Positions 9,770 through 16,637 of a DNA stretch of 64,000 nt are shown here, in pieces. Origin of the DNA: Neglectibacter sp. X58 (GTDB lineage Bacteria; Bacillota; Clostridia; Oscillospirales; Acutalibacteraceae); contig NZ_QWEO01000002.1 of NCBI RefSeq assembly GCF_009936035.1, positions 1 through 64,000 on the forward strand, in the 5' to 3' direction. The translations under genes and the position numbers were made by a program. Within the stretch, counting starts at the first letter, position 1, and each line of letters starts with the position of its first letter. The notes beneath the pieces are model-generated. The model saw only the letters and a list, made by a program, of their open reading frames with translations. It did no database searches and was not told where the DNA came from.

Positions 9770-10417
9770 ATGAAAAAAGTTTTCGCATACGCTGACGCCC
9801 ACAAACAGTCCAACTACGCCGAAGCCCTTCAAAGCTGCGGCATGGAGCCTGTGTTCTCCTCCGATCTGAAAGCCGCCCGGGGCTGCCATGGCCTGCTGCT
9901 CTGCGGCGGCAGGGACATAGAGCCTTACCGGTACGGCCAGGAAAACAAAGGCAGCAAAAATTTCGAGCCGGAGCGGGACGAGGCAGAGTTCCATCTGGTA
10001 AAGCGGTTTATGGACGCTGGCCTGCCCATCTTAGGCATCTGCCGGGGCCTGCAGGTGCTGAACACAGCCCTGGGGGGCGCCCTGGTGCAGCACCTGCCCA
10101 CAGCCCGCGCCCATGCCTGGGAGGAGGAAACCGGGGACAAACAGCACCTGGTGCAGGCCCTGCCCGGCAGTTTCCTTTTAAAGCTTTACGGGGAACGCTT
10201 CCCGGTAAACAGCGCCCACCACCAGGGAGCGGATAAAATCCCCCCTGCCCTGTCCTTAGCGGCCCAGGCGGAGGACGGCGTCCCAGAAGCCCTCCAGTGC
10301 CCGGAAAAGGGCATATACGCCGTCCAGTGGCACCCGGAGCGCATGATGCTCTCCCGCCGCCGGGCAGACGCCGTAGACGGCACGCTGGTGTTCCGGTTTT
10401 TCGCCGGGCTTCTGTAG
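9770..10417 (+). CDS. Gamma-glutamyl-gamma-aminobutyrate hydrolase-like, peptidase C26
   Basis: A 215-residue class I glutamine amidotransferase-like hydrolase. The catalytic nucleophile is the Cys in PILGICRGLQVLN and the His-Glu pair lies in YAVQWHPERMM. The family cleaves gamma-glutamyl bonds such as gamma-Glu-GABA or other gamma-glutamyl amides. It is somewhat shorter than the usual 240-255 residues. AGGAG precedes ATG 9770; a longer frame from 9548 would cover the divergent gene and is rejected. It stands alone with no putrescine pathway genes beside it, so the substrate is open. Confidence 0.82.
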   Translation: MKKVFAYADAHKQSNYAEALQSCGMEPVFSSDLKAARGCHGLLLCGGRDIEPYRYGQENKGSKNFEPERDEAEFHLVKRFMDAGLPILGICRGLQVLNTALGGALVQHLPTARAHAWEEETGDKQHLVQALPGSFLLKLYGERFPVNSAHHQGADKIPPALSLAAQAEDGVPEALQCPEKGIYAVQWHPERMMLSRRRADAVDGTLVFRFFAGLL

Positions 10418-10462
10418 CGGGAAACACCCCGCCATGGTTGTAGATAATTTAACAAAAACCCG

Positions 10463-10491
10463 TTGATTATTTCCAGAACCTGTGATAGAAT
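10463..10491 (+). promoter_or_regulatory. pckG promoter
   Basis: TTGATT (10463-10468), 17-bp spacer, TAGAAT (10486-10491). This predicts a leader of about 75 bases. Confidence 0.7.
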
Positions 10492-10572
10492 GGAAGCTGG
10501 GCAACAAGCGCCCAGATAGTATTTGCTTTTTCTTAAAAATTTTTGCCCTGGCGGCGAAAGGAGTTAATGGCA

Positions 10573-12348
10573 ATGACCCAAAATAAGTCCGTTTTAAGCT
10601 GGATCGAAGAGATGAAGGCCCTGGTCACACCGGACAACATGGTGTGGATCGATGGCTCTGAGGAGCAGATCGAGGCCCTTCGCAAGGAAGCCTGCAGCAC
10701 CGGCGAGATGATGAAGCTCAACGAGGAGAAGCTCCCCGGCTGCTACTACCACCGCACCGCTGTAAACGATGTGGCCCGCGTGGAAGACCGTACCTTTATC
10801 TGCGCCAAGAAGGAAGAGGACGCAGGCCCCACCAACCACTGGATGGAGCCTGAAAAGGCCTACAAAATGCTGTTCGACATTGCCCGCGGCAGCTACAAGG
10901 GCCGCACCATGTATGTCATCCCCTATTCCATGGGTCCTGTAGGCTCCCCCCTTGCCAAAATCGGCGTGGAGCTGACCGACTCCATCTATGTTGTGCTGAA
11001 CATGTGCATCATGACCCGCGTGGGCGACAAGGTTTGGGAAGCCCTGGGCGACAGCACCGACTGGGTGAAGGGCCTGCACTGCAAGTGCGAAATCGATGCT
11101 GAAAAGCGCTACATCTGCCATTTCCCCGAGGACAACTATATCATCAGCGTGAACTCCGGCTACGGCGGGAACGTGCTCCTGGGCAAGAAGTGCTTTGCCC
11201 TGCGCATCGCTTCCTTCCAGGCCAAGAACGAGGGCTGGATGGCCGAGCACATGCTCATTCTGGGCATTGAGAATCCCAAGGGCGAGGTCAAGTATGTCTG
11301 CGCCGCCTTCCCCTCTGCCTGCGGCAAGACCAACCTGGCCATGATGATCCCCCCCGAAGGCTACAAGGCCAAAGGCTACAAGGTTTGGACTGTGGGCGAC
11401 GACATCTCCTGGATGCGTCCCGGCAAGGACGGCCGCCTCTATGCCATCAACCCCGAGAACGGCTTCTTCGGCGTGGCTCCCGGCACCAACATGAAGTCCA
11501 ACCCCAATGCCCTTATCTCCACCCAGAAGGGCACCATCTTCACAAACGTCGGCCGCAACCTGGACGACAACACCGTCTGGTGGGAGAGCCTGGACAAGAA
11601 TCCTCCCGTCAACGCCCAGGAGTGGAAGGGGGCCGAGGTCAACGGCCCCGAGTATATTGCCGAGGGCAACAAGCTGGCCCATCCCAACAGCCGCTTCACC
11701 GCCCCCGCACAGAACTGCCCCTGCCTCTCCAGCGAGTTTGAGAACACCCAGGGCGTGCCTGTGTCCGCCATCATCTTCGGCGGCCGCCGCCCCGACACTG
11801 TGCCTCTGGTATACCAGTCCCGTAGCTGGAACAACGGCGTGTTCATCGGCTCCATCACCGGCTCCGAGACAACCGCTGCCGCTGCTGGCGCTGTAGGCGT
11901 TGTCCGCCGCGATCCCATGGCCATGCTGCCCTTCTGCGGCTACCACATGGGCGACTACTTCCAGCACTGGATCGAGATGGGCGAGACTCTGGGCGACAAG
12001 GCTCCCAAGATCTTCAACGTCAACTGGTTCCGTGTAGACGAGGAAGGCCACTTCATTTGGCCCGGCTTCGGCGACAACCTGCGCGTGTTGGAGTGGATTA
12101 TCAAGCGCTGCGAGAACGAGGTAGACGCTGTGGAGACTCCCATCGGCTTTGTACCCAAGCCCGAGGATATCAACCTGGAGGGCCTGGATGGCTTCGATAT
12201 CGAAACCCTGAAGGGCATTCTGGAAGTGGACAAGCAGAAGTGGGCCAAGGAAGCCGAGGGTGTAGAGGAATTCTACACGAAGTTCGGCGACAAGCTGCCC
12301 GCCGCCCTGCGCGAGGAGCTTGCCACCCTGAAGAAGAACTGCGAATAA
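10573..12348 (+). CDS. pckG: Phosphoenolpyruvate carboxykinase (GTP type)
   Basis: Interconverts oxaloacetate and PEP with GTP/GDP in the cytosol. The 591-residue length and the kinase-1a signature FPSACGKTN (about residues 246-254) mark the GTP-dependent family rather than the ATP type. The segment GYGGNVLLGKKCFALR near residues 197-212 matches the conserved core. In fermenting anaerobes the enzyme may run toward oxaloacetate and conserve energy. Start: AAAGGAG is nine bases from ATG 10573 but only three from ATG 10567, so 10573 is favoured. It has its own promoter and terminator. Codon bias toward GGC/AAG/CTG suggests high expression. Confidence 0.96.
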   Translation: MTQNKSVLSWIEEMKALVTPDNMVWIDGSEEQIEALRKEACSTGEMMKLNEEKLPGCYYHRTAVNDVARVEDRTFICAKKEEDAGPTNHWMEPEKAYKMLFDIARGSYKGRTMYVIPYSMGPVGSPLAKIGVELTDSIYVVLNMCIMTRVGDKVWEALGDSTDWVKGLHCKCEIDAEKRYICHFPEDNYIISVNSGYGGNVLLGKKCFALRIASFQAKNEGWMAEHMLILGIENPKGEVKYVCAAFPSACGKTNLAMMIPPEGYKAKGYKVWTVGDDISWMRPGKDGRLYAINPENGFFGVAPGTNMKSNPNALISTQKGTIFTNVGRNLDDNTVWWESLDKNPPVNAQEWKGAEVNGPEYIAEGNKLAHPNSRFTAPAQNCPCLSSEFENTQGVPVSAIIFGGRRPDTVPLVYQSRSWNNGVFIGSITGSETTAAAAGAVGVVRRDPMAMLPFCGYHMGDYFQHWIEMGETLGDKAPKIFNVNWFRVDEEGHFIWPGFGDNLRVLEWIIKRCENEVDAVETPIGFVPKPEDINLEGLDGFDIETLKGILEVDKQKWAKEAEGVEEFYTKFGDKLPAALREELATLKKNCE

Positions 12349-12443
12349 GCAGCGTAACGCTTCTTTCAAAACCCATGTCCAGGGCGCTTCTGGTTAGGCC
12401 CTGAAACCCTTGTTCCTTCTTTTCAACCTCTTATCATATTTTG

Positions 12444-12476
12444 GGGCGGCGCCTTTCCGGCGCCGCCCTTTTCCTT
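12444..12476 (+). terminator. pckG terminator
   Basis: Ten-bp GC stem (12444-12453 with 12459-12468), TTTCC loop and a T-rich tail. Confidence 0.85.
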
Positions 12477-12488
12477 TGCAAAGAGGGC

Positions 12489-12517
12489 TTGACTTAACCC
12501 CCCGTACAGGTGATAAT
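12489..12517 (+). promoter_or_regulatory. Promoter of the aldo/keto reductase gene
   Basis: TTGACT (12489-12494), 17-bp spacer and GATAAT (12512-12517). It predicts a leader of about 118 bases, long enough to include the hairpin at 12582-12615. Confidence 0.65.
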
Positions 12518-12581
12518 ATAAGGTAAGAACACTTTCAGAAAATGATAGTGTGAAAAATACTGAAGAAAGGAACGATACCGG

Positions 12582-12615
12582 GCACAAAAAGCCGCGTTTT
12601 CATGGCTCTTTGTGC
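12582..12615 (+). promoter_or_regulatory. Leader hairpin before the aldo/keto reductase
   Basis: GCACAAAAAGCC and GGCTCTTTGTGC pair at 11 of 12 positions around a 10-base loop. It is inside the predicted 5' untranslated region and has no following T run, so it is not an ordinary terminator. It may stabilise or regulate the message. Confidence 0.4.
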
Positions 12616-12641
12616 GAATTCTGTATCACATGGTGATTTGT

Positions 12642-13670
12642 ATGTCAACTGTTACATTGGGACGCACCGGGATTGTGTCCAACAAGAATGCCTTCGGCGC
12701 CCTGCCCATCCAGCGGGTAAGCCCGGACTATGCGGGGAAGCTCCTGCGCAAAGCCTATGACGCGGGCATCACCTTCTTCGACACCGCCCGTTCCTACAGC
12801 GACAGCGAAGAAAAAATGGGCTTGGCCCTGTCCGATGTCCGGGATAAAATCGTAATCGCCACCAAGACCCCCTCCACTACTGTGGAAGGCTTCTGGAAGG
12901 ATCTGGAAACCAGCCTGCGCCTTCTGAAAACCGACTATATCGACATCTACCAGTTCCATAACCCCTCCTTCTGCCCCAAGCCCGGAGACGGCACAGGACT
13001 CTATGAGGCCATGCTGGAGGCCAAAGCCCAGGGGAAAATCCGTTTCATCGGCCTTACCAACCACCGGCTCCATGTGGCCCAGGAGGCTGTGGAGTCCGGC
13101 CTGTACGACACCCTCCAGTTCCCCTTCTGCTACCTTGCCACAGACAAGGATATCGCCTTAGTAAACCTGTGTAAGGAGAAAAACGTGGGCTTCATCTGCA
13201 TGAAGGGCCTTTCCGGCGGGCTTATCACCAACTCTGCCGCCGCTTACGCCTGGCAGGCCCAGTTTGACAACACCCTGCCCATCTGGGGGGTGCAGCGGGA
13301 AAACGAGCTGGACGAGTTTATCAGCTATATGGAAAACCCGCCTTCCATGGATGACCCCGCCATCAAAGCCGTCATCGACAAAGACCGCAAAGAGCTTATC
13401 GGCAACTTCTGCCGGGCCTGCGGCTACTGTATGCCCTGCCCTGTGGGCATCACCATCAACCAGTGCGCCCGTATGAGCCAGCTCATCCGCCGCAGCCCCT
13501 CCGCAAACTGGCTCACCCCGGAGTCCCAGGCCATGATGATGAAGGTGGAAGACTGCCTGGAGTGCGGCCAGTGCAAATCAAAGTGCCCCTACGGCCTGGA
13601 CACCCCCACCCTCTTAAAGCAGAACCTCACAGACTACAAGGACATCCTCTCCGGCAAAACTGCCATCTAA
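12642..13670 (+). CDS. Aldo/keto reductase with C-terminal 4Fe-4S domain
   Basis: A 342-residue two-domain protein. Residues 1-230 form an NADPH-type aldo/keto reductase barrel with FFDTARSYSDSE (Asp and Tyr), IATKT (Lys) and YQFHNPS (His) matching the catalytic tetrad. The C-terminal part has two cysteine groups, FCRACGYCMPC and CLECGQCKSKCPYG, typical of bacterial ferredoxin clusters; the first group is somewhat atypical. This fusion is common in anaerobes but its substrate is usually unknown. ATG 12642 is used, with only a weak GGTGAT ribosome site; two upstream in-frame starts have none better. A cysteine-rich protein gene follows on the same strand. Confidence 0.88.
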   Translation: MSTVTLGRTGIVSNKNAFGALPIQRVSPDYAGKLLRKAYDAGITFFDTARSYSDSEEKMGLALSDVRDKIVIATKTPSTTVEGFWKDLETSLRLLKTDYIDIYQFHNPSFCPKPGDGTGLYEAMLEAKAQGKIRFIGLTNHRLHVAQEAVESGLYDTLQFPFCYLATDKDIALVNLCKEKNVGFICMKGLSGGLITNSAAAYAWQAQFDNTLPIWGVQRENELDEFISYMENPPSMDDPAIKAVIDKDRKELIGNFCRACGYCMPCPVGITINQCARMSQLIRRSPSANWLTPESQAMMMKVEDCLECGQCKSKCPYGLDTPTLLKQNLTDYKDILSGKTAI

Positions 13671-13799
13671 CCGCCAGCTTGGGCCGGGCAAGGGCTTGCC
13701 CAAAGGCGCGGCAAGCCCTCCGGCGCTGCCGCGCCGCCGCCATGCCAGGGGCACGGCGGTCCGGCCCCTCCCCCCACCATCCATACAAGGAGGCGCTCC

Positions 13800-14444
13800 A
13801 TGCCAAACCTCATCTATTTCCCAAGCTGCAACTTCACCAAAGCCAGCCCTGAAGCCGCCAAGCGCCTGCGGGCCTATCTTACAAAAACCATGCCCGCGGC
13901 GGGCTGCTGCCGGGTGGACAAAACCCCGGTGACAGAGGAAACTATTGCCGTCTATTTCTGCCAGGCCTGCCGGGAAACCCTGGAGGCCCGGGAAACAAAC
14001 CGCCCCTCCGTCCAGAACCTGTTCGTATATCTGGACGCCCTGCCAGACTTTCCCTTCCCCGATTACAGCGCCCTCACCGTAAACGTCCAGGATTGCTGGC
14101 GGGACAGGGAGCACCCGGAAATCGCGGACGCAGCCCGGAGCCTGCTCCAGAAAATGGGCGTGCAAATTGTGGAAATGGCGGAAAACCGGGAAAAATCTGT
14201 CTATTGCGGCAACCTGCACTTTGAGCCGAAGAAGGCGGAAAACATTGCCCTGCTGGCAAAATATCCAGGCATCCCCCTGTGGCAAATCCCAGAGGAAGCC
14301 CAAATCCCCCTGATGAAAGAGCAGCGCGAAAAGTACACCTGCCCTCTCACCGTCACCACCTGCAACCGCTGCACCCGGGGCATCGAGGCCACCGGCGGCA
14401 GCGCCGTCCACCTGGTAGAACTGCTTATGGGTACATATAGTTAA
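13800..14444 (+). CDS. Cysteine-rich protein, resembles heterodisulfide reductase-type CCG domains
   Basis: A 214-residue protein I cannot place firmly. Its cysteines are patterned: YFPSCNF near the start, AGCCR near residue 38, YFCQACRE, then a late CNRCTRG before GGSAVHLVELL. CC pairs near SCN-type motifs recall the CCG domain of HdrB-like subunits that bind special Fe-S clusters, but the match is partial. No signal peptide is present. AAGGAGG precedes ATG 13800, and it lies 130 bases after an Fe-S aldo/keto reductase, so the two may form a redox pair. Treat the function as unknown. Confidence 0.6.
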   Translation: MPNLIYFPSCNFTKASPEAAKRLRAYLTKTMPAAGCCRVDKTPVTEETIAVYFCQACRETLEARETNRPSVQNLFVYLDALPDFPFPDYSALTVNVQDCWRDREHPEIADAARSLLQKMGVQIVEMAENREKSVYCGNLHFEPKKAENIALLAKYPGIPLWQIPEEAQIPLMKEQREKYTCPLTVTTCNRCTRGIEATGGSAVHLVELLMGTYS

Positions 14445-14469
14445 GGCAACCCCAAAAAGGAGGAATTCT

Positions 14470-14730
14470 ATGCCCACAATCTGCATGTTCCGAGGCATTA
14501 AAATCTATATCAATTGGCGGGAACACCAGCCTCCCCACTTCCATGCCACCTATGGCGGACAGGAGGTCATCGTCTCCATTCGGGATTTAGAAGCTATAGA
14601 GGGCGGGCTTCCAAACAAGCAGTTAAAAATGCTGCTGGGCTGGGCCGCGTTCCACCAGGAAGAACTGATGGAAAACTGGCTTCTGGCAGAAAAGCAGCAG
14701 GAACTGTTCCCCATTGAGCCTTTACGCTGA
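14470..14730 (+). CDS. DUF4160 domain protein
   Basis: An 86-residue protein with the DUF4160 pattern: MPTICMFRGIKIYI at the start, then EHQPPHFHATYGG and later LPNKQLKMLLGWA. Function is not established. This family is often found next to DUF2442 genes, as here, and such pairs have been proposed to be toxin-antitoxin-like. AAGGAGG precedes ATG 14470 and the partner starts 12 bases after the stop. No membrane segment is seen. Confidence 0.85.
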   Translation: MPTICMFRGIKIYINWREHQPPHFHATYGGQEVIVSIRDLEAIEGGLPNKQLKMLLGWAAFHQEELMENWLLAEKQQELFPIEPLR

Positions 14731-14742
14731 GGAGGTGCTTTT

Positions 14743-15111
14743 ATGGCGCATACTGACGCTGCTTTTTCCAAAAGGGTAGAAGAATACCTGGATAGAGGTT
14801 TTGACCGCCGAAGCGCAGAATACTTTGCCAGTGGGCGGAAACGCATTGCCGCAGTCAAGGCCAACGATGATTTTTCCCTCACCATATCCTTTGACAGCCA
14901 GGAAACCCGCCTTCTGGACTGCAAGCCTTTTTTAAAGCCTGGAACTGTCTTTGCCCCATTCCTGGATCTGGAACGGTTCAAGAAGGTCTATGTGGATAGC
15001 GAGCACTGCATCGCCTGGGATATCAACCCGGAAATTGACAGTGAAAAGGTATGGTCAAACAAGGTGGAGTTATGCCCGGATGCCTGCTACATGGACAGCC
15101 AGCCCATCTGA
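14743..15111 (+). CDS. DUF2442 domain protein
   Basis: A 122-residue protein. The N-terminal 45 residues (AAFSKRVEEYLDRGFDRRSA) form a helical extension and the rest is the DUF2442 core, with LTISFDSQETRLLDCKPFL and the late CIAWDINPEIDSE. Family function is unknown; it travels with DUF4160. Ribosome site GAGGAGGTG sits before ATG 14743, overlapping the end of the DUF4160 gene, so they are co-translated. A strong terminator follows. Confidence 0.82.
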   Translation: MAHTDAAFSKRVEEYLDRGFDRRSAEYFASGRKRIAAVKANDDFSLTISFDSQETRLLDCKPFLKPGTVFAPFLDLERFKKVYVDSEHCIAWDINPEIDSEKVWSNKVELCPDACYMDSQPI

Positions 15112-15136
15112 AGAGAACATCCCCACAAAACAACTG

Positions 15137-15168
15137 CCCCCGGCAGCCTTCCGGCTGCCGGGGGTTTT
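15137..15168. terminator. Bidirectional terminator
   Basis: Twelve-bp stem CCCCCGGCAGCC / GGCTGCCGGGGG with a TTCC loop and four Ts; AAAAC on the far side gives Ts on the minus strand. It lies between the convergent DUF2442 and alr genes. Confidence 0.85.
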
Positions 15169-15184
15169 GCGCTTCAACAAGCTT

Positions 15185-16372
15185 CTACACAAGCTGGTTA
15201 TACACGCTGTCAATCTTCCCGCCCTTTATGTACACCCGGGGCACCCGCTTGGACAGGGCGCACACCACCTCGTAATTGATAGTGCCCTCCCATGCGGCCA
15301 GGTCCTCAGCCGTCACGGCGCCGTCCCCGTCCCGCCCAATAAGGGTGACAATGTCCCCGGGCTTCACAGAGGGCAGGGCGGAAACATCCGCCACCATCTG
15401 ATCCATGCAGATCCGCCCGATAATGGGGCACCGCACGCCGCGAATGAGCACCTGCGCCCCGCCGGGGGACAAAAGCCTGGGATAGCCGTCGGCATAGCCC
15501 ACAGGGATGGTGGCGGCCCGCAGCTCCCTGTCCGCCGTAAAGTCCCTGCCGTAGCTGACAGTGGCCCCAGGATACACGGTTTTCACATGGGACACCACCG
15601 ACCGCAAAGACAGCACCGGCTTAAGGGCAGGCCGCCTGCGCACCTCCCCGGAGGGGTACAAGCCATAGAGAATCACCCCTGCCCGCACCATGTCCAAATG
15701 GGAAAGGGGATAGTCCAAAACAGCCCCGGAGTTGGCGCAGTGGCGCAGATCAAAGGAAACCCCCTCCCGCAGAAGGGCTTCCAGCAGCTCCTTAAAGCAG
15801 CCAAACTGCCGCATGGTAAAGGCATCGCCTCCCGCCCCCTCGTCGGCAGAGGCAAAGTGGGTGAAGGCTCCCTGGGGATACAGCCCCGGCAGGGTGCAGG
15901 CCTCTTTAATCTCCGCCACAGCGCCGCTGTCCCGCTGAAAATCCTGATAGCAGAACCCCAGCCGCCCCATGCCTGTATCCACCTTAATATGGATTTTCAC
16001 CACAGCCCCGGCCCGCTGGGCATACAGCGACAGCTCCCTGGCATAGTCCAGGGAGAACACGCACTGGGAAATGTCAAACCGGGCCAAGGCCCCGGCCTCC
16101 TCCGCCGGGGTGAACCCCAGCACCAGCACCGGCTTTTTAATCCCGCTGTTGCGAAGCTGCAAAGCCTCCTCCATGTTGGAAACGGCAAACCAGTCCGCCC
16201 CCAGGGCTTCAAACTCCCGGGCCATGCGCACCGCCCCGTGTCCGTAAGCGTCGGCCTTAATCACGCAGCAAAGCTGGGCGCCTTCCCCGGCGCAGGCCCG
16301 CACTGCCTGGAAATCCGCCGCCAGCGCGTCCAAATCAATCTCCGCCCACGTCCGCCTGAGTATCTCCTTCAT
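15185..16372 (-). CDS. alr: Alanine racemase
   Basis: PLP enzyme that makes D-alanine for peptidoglycan. The PLP lysine is in CVIKADAYGHGA, about residue 38, and the second catalytic tyrosine in VSYGRDFTADRELRAA; VGYADGYPRLLS is also conserved. At 395 residues it has family length. ATG 16372 (MKEILRRTWAEIDL) fits the family N terminus; the ribosome site TAGGAGGG is 12 bases away, slightly long. It is apparently monocistronic, followed by a shared terminator and preceded by a repeat-rich spacer. Confidence 0.96.
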   Translation of the reverse strand: MKEILRRTWAEIDLDALAADFQAVRACAGEGAQLCCVIKADAYGHGAVRMAREFEALGADWFAVSNMEEALQLRNSGIKKPVLVLGFTPAEEAGALARFDISQCVFSLDYARELSLYAQRAGAVVKIHIKVDTGMGRLGFCYQDFQRDSGAVAEIKEACTLPGLYPQGAFTHFASADEGAGGDAFTMRQFGCFKELLEALLREGVSFDLRHCANSGAVLDYPLSHLDMVRAGVILYGLYPSGEVRRRPALKPVLSLRSVVSHVKTVYPGATVSYGRDFTADRELRAATIPVGYADGYPRLLSPGGAQVLIRGVRCPIIGRICMDQMVADVSALPSVKPGDIVTLIGRDGDGAVTAEDLAAWEGTINYEVVCALSKRVPRVYIKGGKIDSVYNQLV

Positions 16373-16398
16373 AGCCTTCAACCGCCCTCCTAAGACCT

Positions 16399-16460
16399 CG
16401 GAACTCCGTTCCGAACCTTGCAAGCCCTTTTGAAAAAGGGCTTGAGCCTAAAACTAATTT
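16399..16460 (+). repeat. Dispersed repeat A, copy 1
   Basis: Two-hairpin unit: CGGAACTCCGTTCCG, then CAAGCCCTTTT paired with AAAAGGGCTTG, then AGCCTAAAACTAA. The same layout recurs at five other places in this window. Confidence 0.65.
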
Positions 16461-16572
16461 TTTATACTATATCTTATGGATATCTTTTGGGCGCTCTCTT
16501 TGAATAGCCGCCCTGGAATGTAATGAGACAAACCTCATCACCGAGTCCCACGCCGTCCACGCCATTTTGCAC

Positions 16573-16631
16573 GTTAGTTTTTGGATCAAACCTTTTTTTA
16601 AAAAGGTTTGTGGGGTTTGGGGCAAAGCCCC
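16573..16631 (-). repeat. Dispersed repeat A, copy 2 (inverted)
   Basis: Reads on the minus strand as GGGGCTTTGCCCC, then CAAACC/GGTTTG hairpin, then GATCCAAAAACTAAC. It starts six bases after the stop of the topoisomerase A gene, so it would be in that transcript's 3' end. Confidence 0.65.
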
Positions 16632-16637
16632 AAGGCC

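Noticed and set aside
10594-12369. 591-codon frame opposite pckG
   Set aside because: Exact antisense of a clear GTP-PEP carboxykinase; arises from codon bias.
14951-16393. 480-codon frame across alr
   Set aside because: Covers alr on the opposite strand and lacks any family signature.
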